From Streptomyces sp. GSL17-111 (GTDB lineage: Bacteria > Actinomycetota > Actinomycetes > Streptomycetales > Streptomycetaceae): a stretch of 64,000 bases of DNA. Positions 10,600 through 19,101 of the stretch are shown here, piece by piece (positions within the stretch are counted from its first letter, which is position 1; each line of letters opens with the position of its first letter). The DNA lies in the NCBI RefSeq assembly GCF_037911585.1, contig NZ_JBAJNS010000001.1, positions 3,838,001 to 3,902,000 of the forward strand, written 5' to 3'. The notes beneath the pieces are model-generated. The model did not search any database. It had not been told where the DNA came from and was given only the letters and a program-made list of their open reading frames with translations. The translations under genes were made by a program, and so were the position numbers.

Positions 10600-11082
10600 T
10601 CAGACGGTCAGCGGTTTGGCGTAGCAGCGGCTGTTCGGCTCCTCGCGGTAGAGGCCGAACTTCGCGCACGGCTCGTAGCCCTCGGACTCGTACAGCGCGA
10701 TGGCCTCCGGCTGCATGGTGCCGGTCTCCAGGACCATGCGCAGCCGTCCCGCCGCGCGGGCGTCCGCCTCCAGCTGGGCGAGGATCTTGCGGGCCAGGCC
10801 CTGCCCGCGCGCGCCGGGGACGACGTACATCCGCTTGATCTCGGCGTCGCCGTCCGCGTACCCCTCGCCGTTGCGGTCCATGGCGCGCCAGCCGCCGGAG
10901 GCGACGGGACGGCCGTCGTCGTCGTAGGCGAGCAGGTAGAGCCCGCCGGGCGGGAGGAACATCTCCGCGTCGAGCGGGGTGACGTCGCCCTCGTCGCCGT
11001 AGCGGACGGCGTACTCCTGCTGGACCTCGGCGTCGAGTCGCCGGGCGTCGGGGTGGTCGTACCGGATGCGGGCCAGGTGCAT
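10600..11082 (-). CDS. GNAT-family N-acetyltransferase
   Basis: 160 residues from ATG at 11082. The acetyl-CoA binding motif appears as VPGARGQGLARKILAQLE (about residues 95-112), followed by the beta5 region LRMVLETGTMQPEAIALYES and a C-terminal GFxPC-like turn (GYEPCAKFG). Substrate unknown. The start lies only 26 bases from the divergent xthA start, so the two promoters must overlap or extend into each other's coding region. Confidence 0.85.
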   Translation of the reverse strand: MHLARIRYDHPDARRLDAEVQQEYAVRYGDEGDVTPLDAEMFLPPGGLYLLAYDDDGRPVASGGWRAMDRNGEGYADGDAEIKRMYVVPGARGQGLARKILAQLEADARAAGRLRMVLETGTMQPEAIALYESEGYEPCAKFGLYREEPNSRCYAKPLTV

Positions 11083-11108
11083 ACGGAAATCCTAAGTAAG
11101 CTGCGGGG

Positions 11109-11912
11109 ATGCTCAAGGTCGCAACGGTCAACGTCAACGGTCTGCGCGCGGCGTCCGGCAAGGGATATCTGCCCTGGCTGGCGTCCTGCGAGGCGGACGT
11201 CGTGTGCCTCCAGGAGGTCCGCGCCGAGCCCGAGCAGCTCACGGAGGCCGTGCGGGCGCCGGAGGGCTGGCACGTCCAGTGGGCGCCGGCGGCGACGAAG
11301 GGCCGGGCCGGCGTGGCGGTTCTCACACGTCGCGCGCCGGACGCGGTCCGGGTCGGCTTCGGGGTGAGCGAGTTCGACGCCGCCGGGCGCTACGTCGAGG
11401 TGGACCTGCCGGGCGTCACGGTGGGGAGCCTCTACCTGCCGTCGGGGGAGGTCGGCACCGAGCGGCAGGAGGAGAAGGAGCGCTTCATGGCCGCCTTCCT
11501 GCCCTACCTGGGGGAGCTGCGGAAGCGGGCGGCCGAAGGTGGCCGGGAGGCGCTGGTCTGCGGTGACTGGAACATCGCGCACCAGGAGGTGGACCTCAGG
11601 AACTGGAAGGCCAACCGGCGGAAGGCCGGGTTCCTGCCGGAGGAGCGGGCCTGGCTGAGCCGGGTGCTGGACCCGGCGGACGGCGGGTTCGTGGACGTCG
11701 TCCGGCGGCAGCACCCGGACCAGGCCGGGCCGTACTCGTGGTGGTCGTACCGGGGGCGGGCCTTCGACAACGACAGCGGCTGGCGCATCGACCTGCTGGC
11801 CGCCACGGAGGGGCTGGCCGCCCGCTGTGTGAAGGCGTACGTCGAGCGGGCGGGGAGCCACGCCGAGCGGTGGTCGGACCACGCCCCCGTGACGGCCGTC
11901 TTCGCTCCCTGA
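11109..11912 (+). CDS. xthA: Exodeoxyribonuclease III (AP endonuclease)
   Basis: 267 residues from ATG at 11109. It has the exonuclease-endonuclease-phosphatase fold motifs: ATVNVNGLRAA (metal-binding Asn), CLQEVRAE (catalytic Glu), CGDWNIAHQEVDL (Asp/Asn pair) and WSDHAPVTAVF (catalytic His). It cleaves 5' of abasic sites and degrades duplex DNA 3'-5' in base excision repair. It has the usual length for the family. Convergent with the L,D-transpeptidase gene. Confidence 0.92.
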   Translation: MLKVATVNVNGLRAASGKGYLPWLASCEADVVCLQEVRAEPEQLTEAVRAPEGWHVQWAPAATKGRAGVAVLTRRAPDAVRVGFGVSEFDAAGRYVEVDLPGVTVGSLYLPSGEVGTERQEEKERFMAAFLPYLGELRKRAAEGGREALVCGDWNIAHQEVDLRNWKANRRKAGFLPEERAWLSRVLDPADGGFVDVVRRQHPDQAGPYSWWSYRGRAFDNDSGWRIDLLAATEGLAARCVKAYVERAGSHAERWSDHAPVTAVFAP

Positions 11913-11952
11913 GGGCCTGCCCCTGAGGGCGCCCCCGGCGGCCCCCGGAGGC

Positions 11953-12660
11953 TCACGTCCCGGGCTTGCGACCCCAGACGTGCACGTCGTCGCCGTTGCG
12001 CAGCAGGCTCCAGTACGTCGCGGCGTCCGCCCGGCGCATGTTGACGCAGCCGTGGGAGCCGGGCGGTGACCACACGCTGCCCTTGATGGAGTGGAAGGCG
12101 ATGCCGCCGTCGAAGAACTGGGCGTAGGGCATCGCTACGTCGTACAGCGTCGACCAGTGGTTCTTGTTCCGCCAGTAGACCTTTTTGGCGCCGGTGCGGG
12201 TCTCGTGGCCGTTCCGGCCGGTGCGGACGGGGACGGGCCCGTGCACGAGCTTGCGGCCGTCCTGGATCCAGCTGAGCTGCCGGGTGAGGTCCACGCAGGC
12301 GATGCGGCCCTTGTTCGTGGGGCACCGGCCGCTCTTGTTCGGGTTCTTCCCGGCGGCCTTCTGCTGGTTCATCAGGTGCATCACGCCCCAGGTGATCGGG
12401 CCGGCCCAGCCGGCGTTGGGGGCTATGCCGTGCCGGGTCTGGAACGCCTGGATGGCGCGGCAGTCCTTCAGTGACTGCCTGCCGTCCACGGCGAGCTTCA
12501 GGAAACGTTCGACCTGCCGCTGGTGGCTGCCCGTCGTGACGTTGCAGTAGGGCGCCGCCTGCGCGGGTGCGGCCGTCGCGACGATCCCGGCGGGTGCGAC
12601 GAACGCGGTGGTGACCAGTAGTGCCACGGCGGTGCGCCGCCGGGCCGACCCTCGTCCCAT
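11953..12660 (-). CDS. Secreted L,D-transpeptidase (YkuD domain)
   Basis: 235 residues from ATG at 12660, chosen because a GGGAGGGAG site lies immediately upstream; the longer reading has no site. A Sec signal peptide ends at APAQA-AP (about residue 36). A peptidoglycan-binding-like segment (RQSLKDCRAIQAFQTRHGI) follows, then the YkuD catalytic core with SIKGS and SHGCVNM, where Cys205 is the nucleophile. It forms 3-3 peptidoglycan cross-links or attaches proteins to the wall. An IS200/IS605 element sits about 110 bases upstream of the start and may have changed its promoter. Confidence 0.9.
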   Translation of the reverse strand: MGRGSARRRTAVALLVTTAFVAPAGIVATAAPAQAAPYCNVTTGSHQRQVERFLKLAVDGRQSLKDCRAIQAFQTRHGIAPNAGWAGPITWGVMHLMNQQKAAGKNPNKSGRCPTNKGRIACVDLTRQLSWIQDGRKLVHGPVPVRTGRNGHETRTGAKKVYWRNKNHWSTLYDVAMPYAQFFDGGIAFHSIKGSVWSPPGSHGCVNMRRADAATYWSLLRNGDDVHVWGRKPGT

Positions 12661-12861
12661 GGGTGTCTCCCTCCCTGCCGCGCGGTCCGGCGGGGGCCGG
12701 AAGGATCCGCGCGGGGACGGAGACGCTCTCACCCCGGGTGACGGTTGCGCTACCCGGTCTATTCTCAGTGCGCCGGGCTTCAGCCCGGTGGTGGAGCGAA
12801 TCTGGAAACTGCTCTGACCTCGGCTGTGTGCACGGATTCGCGCTGTTCGCCTGGGCCCAGG

Positions 12862-13278
12862 TCACAACGGTCGGTTCTGCTGCTGGATGTACTGCTTGAC
12901 GGTGCTGAGTGGCGCACCGCCGACCGACTCTGCGAGGTACGAGCCGGACCACAGGTGCTGTGCCCGCCAGTAGTGGCGGACCAGGTCGGGGAGCTCCTGG
13001 CGGAGTCTGCGCGAGGACACGCCGTTGAGGGAGTTCACCAGCCTGGACACGGTGACCTTCGGTGGGAAGTTCACCAGCAGGTGGACGTGGTTGGCCTCGC
13101 CGTTGAACTCCACCAGCTCGGCCTGGAAGTCCTCGCACACGGCTCGCATGATCTCCTCGCACCGTGTCAGATGCCGGTCGGTGAAGACGGAGTGCCGGTA
13201 CTTCGTCACGAAGACCAAGTGGACATGCATCCGGAATACGCGGTGTCGACCTGTACGAACGTTCTCATCGATACCCAT
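12862..13278 (-). CDS. tnpA: IS200/IS605 Y1 transposase TnpA
   Basis: 138 residues from ATG at 13278; a longer reading starts at 13329. The HUH metal-binding motif is HVH at 64-66 (NHVHLLV) and the catalytic tyrosine is Tyr130 in STVKQYIQQQ. It has the usual size for the family, and all key residues are present. It cuts and rejoins single-stranded DNA at the element's hairpin ends. It is transcribed away from tnpB; the two starts are about 25 bases apart, so they share a control region. Confidence 0.93.
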   Translation of the reverse strand: MGIDENVRTGRHRVFRMHVHLVFVTKYRHSVFTDRHLTRCEEIMRAVCEDFQAELVEFNGEANHVHLLVNFPPKVTVSRLVNSLNGVSSRRLRQELPDLVRHYWRAQHLWSGSYLAESVGGAPLSTVKQYIQQQNRPL

Positions 13279-13303
13279 AAGCCAACTGTGTATCGTGATC
13301 TGC

Positions 13304-14536
13304 GTGCAGCTTCGGTACAGCTTTCGCATGTATCCGAGTGCCGGTCAGTGCACGGCGTTGGCGAAGGCGTTCGGGTGTGCGCTGGTGGTCTACAACGACG
13401 CGCTTCGCGCTCGGGAGACCGCCCGCGGCGAGGGCAAGCCGTTCCCGAAGACCGGCGACCTGTCCAAGACGCTCATCACCGAGGCGAAGAACACCCCGGA
13501 ACGGGCCTGGCTCGCCGAGGTCTCGGCGGTCGTCCTCCAGCAGTCTCTGCGCGACCTGGACACGGCGTACCGGAATTTCTTCGAGGGCCTGAAGGGCAAG
13601 CGCCCCCGCATGGGTGCACCCCGGTACAAGTCCAAGCGCGACAACCGGCAGTCCGTGCGCTTTACCGCGAACGCCCGCTGGTCGGTCACGCCGGGCGGGA
13701 AGCTGCGCCTGCCGAAGATCGGCGACGTGAAGGTGAAGTGGTCCCGCACGCTGCCCTCGGCGCCGTCCACGGTGACGGTGGTCAAGGACTGTGCGGGCCG
13801 GTACTTCGCGAGCTTCGTCGTCGAGACCGGACCGGAGGAAGTCCTTCCCGATGTCGCGTCCGAGGTGGGTATCGATCTCGGTCTTGGGCACTTCGCGGTC
13901 CTCTCGGACGGGACCAAGGTTGACAGCCCGCGCTTCCTGCGCCGGGCCGAGAAGCGCCTGAAGAAGGCCCAGCGTGCCCTCTCCCGCAAGGAGAAGGGCT
14001 CCAGCAACCGGAACAAGGCCCGGATCAAGGTCGCCCGCGCACACGCGAAGGTGGCCGACGCACGTCGCGGGTTCCACCACCAGCTCTCCACAAAGCTGAT
14101 CCGCGAGAACCAAGCGGTCGCCGTGGAGGACCTGGCGGTGAGGGGACTCGCCCGCACGCGCCTGGCCAAGTCCGTCCACGACGCCGGATGGTCGGCGTTC
14201 GTCGGAATGCTGGAGTACAAGGCCGCCCGGTACGGGCGCACCCTGGTGAAGATCGGCCGGTTCGAGCCGACCTCGCAGGTGTGCTCCCGGTGCGGCGTCA
14301 AGGACGGCCCCAAGCCGCTCAACGTCCGTGTGTGGACGTGCGGGGCGTGCGGGGCGGTCCTGGACCGGGACATCAACGCGGCGGTCAACGTCGCCAAGGC
14401 CGCCGGACTGGCGGTGTCAGCCTGTGGAGCGCAGGTAAGACCGGGACTCGTCCCGGCACCGCGCAGCGAAGCAGGAACCCACCCGAAGCGACCCACACAG
14501 CGAGTGTGGGAGCAGGCGGGAATCCCCGGCCCTTAG
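13304..14536 (+). CDS. tnpB: TnpB RNA-guided endonuclease of the IS605 element
   Basis: 410 residues from GTG at 13304 (GTG 13295 is possible). The start LRYSFRMYPS is typical of TnpB/OrfB. RuvC-like catalytic residues are all present: Asp191 (GIDLGLG), Glu275 (VAVEDLAV) and Asp356 (DRDINAAVN). The zinc finger has Cys 327/330 and 346/349. Known role of the family: with an RNA from the element's right end it cleaves the donor site after excision and so keeps the element in the genome. The apparent intactness suggests a recent or active element. Confidence 0.93.
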   Translation: MQLRYSFRMYPSAGQCTALAKAFGCALVVYNDALRARETARGEGKPFPKTGDLSKTLITEAKNTPERAWLAEVSAVVLQQSLRDLDTAYRNFFEGLKGKRPRMGAPRYKSKRDNRQSVRFTANARWSVTPGGKLRLPKIGDVKVKWSRTLPSAPSTVTVVKDCAGRYFASFVVETGPEEVLPDVASEVGIDLGLGHFAVLSDGTKVDSPRFLRRAEKRLKKAQRALSRKEKGSSNRNKARIKVARAHAKVADARRGFHHQLSTKLIRENQAVAVEDLAVRGLARTRLAKSVHDAGWSAFVGMLEYKAARYGRTLVKIGRFEPTSQVCSRCGVKDGPKPLNVRVWTCGACGAVLDRDINAAVNVAKAAGLAVSACGAQVRPGLVPAPRSEAGTHPKRPTQRVWEQAGIPGP

Positions 14537-14553
14537 GCCCGGGAGGATGTCAA
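14400..14553 (+). ncRNA. Predicted right-end guide RNA (omega/reRNA) of the IS605 element
   Basis: TnpB guide RNAs are made from the 3' part of tnpB and the right end of the element, with the guide copied from the flanking DNA. Here that interval contains GC-rich inverted segments (GCGAGTGTGGG region, and the hairpin at 14525-14543), and the adjacent guide would start at about 14554 inside the 3' end of merR. This is inferred from family knowledge; no transcript is shown. Confidence 0.35.
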
Positions 14554-15362
14554 CCCGCAGTGTCGTTCACAGTGCCGTTCTCGTCGTCCGCGTCCTTCTC
14601 GCCGTTCTCGCCGTGCTCCGCGAGCCACGTGTCGAGTCGGCTCCGGACGCGGCGGTCCAGGGCCATGGAGAGTTCGGCGTCGACGATGTGCTTGGCGTAG
14701 GGGCGCAGGTGGTCCACGGACGCGGCGACGTCCTCGGGGTCGCGGTCCTCGGCGAGCAGGTGCGCGGAGAGGACGTCGGCGAAGACGGCCGCGATGGCCT
14801 CGACCTGGGTGCGGACGCGGCGCGCCCCGTCCAGGACGTCGGCGAGCGGAATGCCCTCGCGGACGAGCGCGGCCGAGGCGTCGAGCAGGCGCCGGCTGGT
14901 GTGGACGAGTTCGTCGCCGTCGACGGCCACGTAGCCGAGGTCGATGGAGTCGGAGAGGTTCTCGGGGGTGACCTCGCCCGGGTAGTGGGCGGCCAGCTCC
15001 TCGGGGGTGAGGCGCACGGGCACCTCCTCGGAGAACGGCGCCGTCAGCGCCGGTTCGAGGCCGAGGAGTTCGGCGGCGCTGTGGGAGTCGCGGCCCTTCT
15101 CGAACGCGGTGAGCAGCTCGGTGATGCCGCCGAGGGTGTGGCCGCGGGTCAGGAGGGCGCCGATGGTGCGCAGCCGGGCGAGATGGTGCTCGTTGTACCA
15201 GGCGATGCGGCCCTCGCGGCGGGGTGGCGGCAGCAGGGCGCGTTCGCGGTAGAAGCGCACGGTGCGCACCGTGACGCCGGCGGCCTCGGCGAGTTCCGTC
15301 ATGCGGTACTCGCGTTCGGGTGCCGGGTCCGTCGCGGTGTGCTGCTCCTCGAAGTTCCCCAC
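14550..15362 (-). CDS. MerR-family transcriptional regulator
   Basis: 270 residues from ATG at 15362. The N-terminal winged helix starts at YRMTELAEAAGVTVRTVRFYRERALLPPP (about residues 19-47), followed by RIAWYNEHHLARLRTIGAL. The C-terminal 190 residues form a helical effector domain without the Cys clusters of metal sensors, so the ligand is probably organic. It is divergent from the monooxygenase operon and likely controls it. Its TGA (14550-14552) falls in the right end of the IS605 element, so the last codon or codons may differ from the ancestral gene. Confidence 0.85.
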   Translation of the reverse strand: MGNFEEQHTATDPAPEREYRMTELAEAAGVTVRTVRFYRERALLPPPRREGRIAWYNEHHLARLRTIGALLTRGHTLGGITELLTAFEKGRDSHSAAELLGLEPALTAPFSEEVPVRLTPEELAAHYPGEVTPENLSDSIDLGYVAVDGDELVHTSRRLLDASAALVREGIPLADVLDGARRVRTQVEAIAAVFADVLSAHLLAEDRDPEDVAASVDHLRPYAKHIVDAELSMALDRRVRSRLDTWLAEHGENGEKDADDENGTVNDTAG

Positions 15363-15526
15363 CGGGCCAGCCTATGACCTCGCGCGCGACGGAAGCGGGC
15401 GCGGGCGCCGGGGTGTGCGGGGCGTGTGGGTGGGTCGGGAGCCGTGGGCGCGGCGTGGTGCAACCGGCGGTAACTTTTCCGCGCCGCCCCCTACCCATGA
15501 GTACGCCGCTCCTCTACGCTGCGATT

Positions 15527-15546
15527 GCGCCAGTGATTGCTGGCGC
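15527..15546. promoter_or_regulatory. Inverted repeat between merR and the monooxygenase operon
   Basis: GCGCCAG, six bases, CTGGCGC: a perfect 7-bp inverted repeat in the 221-bp divergent region, 38 bases before the monooxygenase ATG. It is a plausible operator for the MerR regulator, though I could not place -35/-10 boxes around it. Confidence 0.35.
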
Positions 15547-15583
15547 GGTTTGCATGACGGTACGGAGACCGGGAGGGCGCGGC

Positions 15584-17134
15584 ATGGGCGAGCGCGAGCA
15601 TGAGCATGTACGGGTGGCGGTGATCGGTTCCGGGTTCGGCGGCCTGGGGGCGGCCGTGCGGCTGCGCCGGGCGGGCATCACGGACTTCGTCGTCCTGGAA
15701 CGCCGCGACGCCGTCGGCGGCACGTGGCACGACAACTCCTACCCCGGGTGCGCCTGCGACGTCCCCTCGCACCTCTACTCGTTCTCCTTCGCGCCCAACC
15801 CCGAGTGGCCGCGGAGCTTCTCCGGGCAGGCGCACATCCGGGCCTACCTGGAGCGGGTCGCCGACACCTTCGGGCTGCGCCCGCACATCCGGTTCCGGCA
15901 CACGGTCGAGCAGGCGGAGTGGGACGCCGAGGAGCTGCGCTGGGTCGTGCGGACCTCGCAGGGCACCCTGACGGCGGACGTCGTCGTCTCCGCCACCGGC
16001 CCGCTCTCCGACCCCAAGATCCCGGACATTCCCGGGCTCGACGGCTTCACGGGCAAGGTCTTCCACTCGGCGCAGTGGGACCACGACTACGACCTGCGCG
16101 GCAAGCGGGTCGCCATGATCGGCACCGGCGCGTCCGCCATCCAGATCGTGCCCGCGATCCAGCCGACGGTCGGCCGGCTCACGCTCTTCCAGCGGACCCC
16201 GGCCTGGGTCATGCCGCGCGTGGACCGCAGGATCACCGGGGCGGAGCGCTGGCTGCACGCGAAGCTGCCCGTCACCCGGTACCTGCGCCGCCAACTGCTC
16301 TGGGGCATCCGCGAGTTGCAGGTCAGCGCCTTCACCAAGCGGCCGGGTGAGCTGGGGCCCGTCCAGCAGCTCGCGCTCCTGCACATGAAGCGCGCCGTCA
16401 AGGACCCGGAGATGCGCCGTCAGTTGACGCCCGACTACCGCATCGGCTGCAAGCGCATCCTGCTGTCCAACTCCTACTACCCGGCGCTCGCGCAGGACAA
16501 CGTGGACCTGGTGGCCTCCGGGCTCAAGGAGGTCCGGGGCAACACCCTCGTCGCGGCCGACGGCACCGAGACGGAGGTCGACGCCATCATCTTCGGCACC
16601 GGCTTCCACGTCACCGACATGCCGATCGCCCAGCGGGTCAAGGGCGCCGACGGCACGACGCTGGCCGAGGAGTGGCGGGACGGCATGGAGTCGCTGCGCG
16701 GCGCGAGCGCCGCCGGCTTCCCCAACTTCATGACGATCATCGGGCCGAACACCGGGCTCGGCAACAGCTCCATGATCCTGATGATCGAGGCCCAGCTGAC
16801 CTACATGGTCGACTACCTGCGCCGGCTCGACGCCCTCGGCGGCCGGGTGGCCCTGGACGCGCGGCGCGGCGCCGTGCACGCCTGGACCGCGCGGATCCAG
16901 GAGCGCATGAAGCGCACGGTGTGGAACACCGGCGGCTGCGACAGCTGGTACCTGGACGCGAACGGCCGCAACACCACCGTGTGGCCGGGCACCACGGCGG
17001 AGTTCCGCCGCGCCACGCGGGAGGTCCGGCTGGAGGAGTACGAGGTGCTGCGCGCCGAGCGGCCCGGCCGGGACGAGCGGGCCGTCCCCGCCGGGCGTTC
17101 GCTTCCCGCCGCATCCGGGGAGGCCGCCGCATGA
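15584..17134 (+). CDS. Flavoprotein Baeyer-Villiger monooxygenase
   Basis: 516 residues from ATG at 15584, preceded by GGGAGGG. FAD motif VAVIGSGFGGLGAAV near residue 10, GGTWHDNSYPGCACDVPSHLYS, the Baeyer-Villiger fingerprint FTGKVFHSAQW, and the NADPH motif VAMIGTGASAIQIV. Length is typical for the cyclohexanone/phenylacetone-type clade. It is followed with 4-base overlaps by an alpha/beta hydrolase and a short-chain dehydrogenase. That set could oxidise an alcohol to a ketone (SDR), insert oxygen to give an ester, and hydrolyse it. Substrate unknown. Confidence 0.9.
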   Translation: MGEREHEHVRVAVIGSGFGGLGAAVRLRRAGITDFVVLERRDAVGGTWHDNSYPGCACDVPSHLYSFSFAPNPEWPRSFSGQAHIRAYLERVADTFGLRPHIRFRHTVEQAEWDAEELRWVVRTSQGTLTADVVVSATGPLSDPKIPDIPGLDGFTGKVFHSAQWDHDYDLRGKRVAMIGTGASAIQIVPAIQPTVGRLTLFQRTPAWVMPRVDRRITGAERWLHAKLPVTRYLRRQLLWGIRELQVSAFTKRPGELGPVQQLALLHMKRAVKDPEMRRQLTPDYRIGCKRILLSNSYYPALAQDNVDLVASGLKEVRGNTLVAADGTETEVDAIIFGTGFHVTDMPIAQRVKGADGTTLAEEWRDGMESLRGASAAGFPNFMTIIGPNTGLGNSSMILMIEAQLTYMVDYLRRLDALGGRVALDARRGAVHAWTARIQERMKRTVWNTGGCDSWYLDANGRNTTVWPGTTAEFRRATREVRLEEYEVLRAERPGRDERAVPAGRSLPAASGEAAA

Positions 17135-18087
17135 GCCCCGTCGCCCCGCTCACCTCGGGCCCGTTCGCGGCGCCGGAACCGGCCGCGACCCGACGGGTCA
17201 CCTCCAGCACGGGGGCCCGCCTGCACGTCGAGGAGTTCGGCCCGGCCGGCGGCCCCACGGTCGTGCTCGCGCACGGCTGGACGTGCAACATCGCCTTCTG
17301 GGCGCCCGTCGCCCGCGCCCTGGCCGCCGACGGTGTCCGCGTCGTGGCCTACGACCAACGCGGTCACGGCAGGTCGCCGGCCACCCCGGGCCGTTACAGC
17401 ACGCAGGCCCTCGCCGACGACCTGTGCGCCGTCCTGGAGGCGGTCCTCGATCCGCGGCAGCAGGCCGTCGTCGGCGGGCACTCCATGGGCGGCATGACGA
17501 TCATGGCCGCCGCCGGACGGCCCACGCTGGCCCGGCACGCCGCCGCGGCCTTCCTGTGCAGCACTGGCGCCCGGCGGCTCTCCGCCGAGGCACGGGTCCT
17601 GCCCGTGCCGGGCGGGGCGGGCCCGCGCGGGCTGGCGCACCGGCTGCTGCTCACCTCGCCCGCCCCGCTCGGCCCGGTCTCGTCGGTCAGCCGCGCGATG
17701 CTCGCCTACGCGACGATGGGCCCCGGCTCGGCGCCCGAGCGGATCGAGGCCTGCGCGCGGATCGTGCACGCCTGTCACCGCACGGTGCGGCGGGGCTGGG
17801 GGAAGGTGCTGAACGAGCTCGACCTCTCCGCGCAGGTACCCCGGCTCACCATGCCGACGGCCGTCCTCGCGGGCACCCACGACCGGTTGACGCCGCTGTC
17901 GCACGCGCGCGAGCTGGTGGCCGCGCTACCGCACTGCGTCGGCGTGCACGAGAAGCGCGGCCTCGGCCACATGACGCCGCTGGAGGACCCGGAGTCCGTG
18001 ACGGACGTCCTGCGCGGCCTGGTCGCCGACCACCTGAAGCCCTCCGGCGCCGACACGACGGCCGATGTGAAGAAGGAGTCCCGATGA
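17131..18087 (+). CDS. Alpha/beta hydrolase
   Basis: 318 residues from ATG at 17131 (ATGA overlap with the monooxygenase stop). It has the oxyanion-hole HG motif (VLAHGWTCNIAFW), the nucleophile elbow GHSMGG (Ser at about residue 115), the acid in GTHDRLTPL and the catalytic His in GLGHMTPLEDP. Probably cytoplasmic, since there is no signal peptide. Operon position suggests it opens the ester or lactone made by the upstream monooxygenase; this is inference. Confidence 0.88.
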   Translation: MSPVAPLTSGPFAAPEPAATRRVTSSTGARLHVEEFGPAGGPTVVLAHGWTCNIAFWAPVARALAADGVRVVAYDQRGHGRSPATPGRYSTQALADDLCAVLEAVLDPRQQAVVGGHSMGGMTIMAAAGRPTLARHAAAAFLCSTGARRLSAEARVLPVPGGAGPRGLAHRLLLTSPAPLGPVSSVSRAMLAYATMGPGSAPERIEACARIVHACHRTVRRGWGKVLNELDLSAQVPRLTMPTAVLAGTHDRLTPLSHARELVAALPHCVGVHEKRGLGHMTPLEDPESVTDVLRGLVADHLKPSGADTTADVKKESR

Positions 18088-18971
18088 AGCGTGGAAACCT
18101 GGACGGCCAGGTCGTCGTCGTCACCGGCGGCGCGCGGGGCGTCGGCGCGCTGCTGGCCCGCAAGCTGGCGGCGCGCGGCGCGAAGATCGCCCTCGTCGGG
18201 CTGGAGCCGGACGAGCTGAAGAAGGTGAGCGCCGCGCTCCCGACGGAATCGGCCCACTGGCACGCCGACGTCACCGACCACGTGGCCATGGAGCAGGTGG
18301 CCGGGGAGGTGAGGGCCCGGTTCGGGAAGGTGGACGTCGTCGTGGCCAACGCCGGTGTCGCCACCGGGGGCCTGTTCGGCGACAGCGACCCGGTGACCTG
18401 GCGCCGGGTCATCGAGGTCAACCTCGTGGGCGGAGCGGTGACGGGGCGGGCCTTCCTGCCCGCGCTCACGGAGTCCCGCGGCTACTTCCTCCAGATCGCC
18501 TCGCTCGCCGCGATCACCCCGGCGCCGATGATGACGGCGTACTGCGCGTCGAAGTCGGGCGTCGAGGCGTTCGCGCACAGCCTGCGCGCGGAGGTCGGTC
18601 ACCAGGGGGTGCGGGTCGGAGTCGGCTACCTGAGCTGGACGGACACCGACATGGTGCGCGGCGCCGACGAGGACGAGGTGATGCGCGACCTGCGCGCCAA
18701 CTCCATGCCGCCACCGATGAACAGGACCTACCCGCTCGGCCCGGCCGTGGACCGGATCGTGGCGGGCATCGAACGCCGGTCGCCGCACGTCTACGGGCAG
18801 TGGTGGCTGCGCGGCATGCAGTTCGTGCGCGGTGCTCTGCCGACGATCGTCGGCGTGGGCGGGCGCCGGGAGATGCGCAGGGTCGCGCCGAGGCTGCTCG
18901 CCGCGCGGGGCGCTCGTCCCACCGGCCTGGTGGGTGCGGGCGGCGCCGCCGACGAGCGCGAGCGCGGCTGA
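18084..18971 (+). CDS. Short-chain dehydrogenase/reductase
   Basis: 295 residues from ATG at 18084 (ATGA overlap). Cofactor motif TGGARGVG in VVVVTGGARGVGALLARK, NAG motif VVANAGVATGG, catalytic Ser (IASLAAI) and YCASK (Tyr/Lys). The C-terminal extension of about 40 residues is basic and Gly/Ala-rich. Third gene of the monooxygenase operon; likely interconverts an alcohol and the ketone substrate. Convergent with the Tricorn gene. Confidence 0.88.
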   Translation: MKRGNLDGQVVVVTGGARGVGALLARKLAARGAKIALVGLEPDELKKVSAALPTESAHWHADVTDHVAMEQVAGEVRARFGKVDVVVANAGVATGGLFGDSDPVTWRRVIEVNLVGGAVTGRAFLPALTESRGYFLQIASLAAITPAPMMTAYCASKSGVEAFAHSLRAEVGHQGVRVGVGYLSWTDTDMVRGADEDEVMRDLRANSMPPPMNRTYPLGPAVDRIVAGIERRSPHVYGQWWLRGMQFVRGALPTIVGVGGRREMRRVAPRLLAARGARPTGLVGAGGAADERERG

Positions 18972-19101
18972 CCCGGGGCGGGGAGCCGGGCGGGCCGCGT
19001 GGGGCCCGCGCGGGGTCAGCCGCGCGGGGACGTGGGGAGCGCACCGGTGAGCCGGGGTGCTCCCTCCACCCGACCGTCGTCGTCAGGGGTGGTGCGCCGC
19101 G

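Larger units (their letters stand above)
12765..14553. mobile_element. IS200/IS605-family insertion sequence with divergent tnpA and tnpB
   Basis: Both genes are full length. The left end has a small hairpin at 12773-12788 (CCGGGC, loop TTCA, GCCCGG). The right end has an imperfect hairpin at 14525-14543 followed by GAGGATGTCAA, a form recalled from other actinobacterial members. There are no terminal inverted repeats and no target duplication, as expected for single-strand peel-and-paste transposition by a Y1 transposase. Exact boundaries are estimated: TCAA at 14550-14553 is taken as the right cleavage site, and the left one should lie just upstream of the hairpin, near 12765. Confidence 0.8.
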
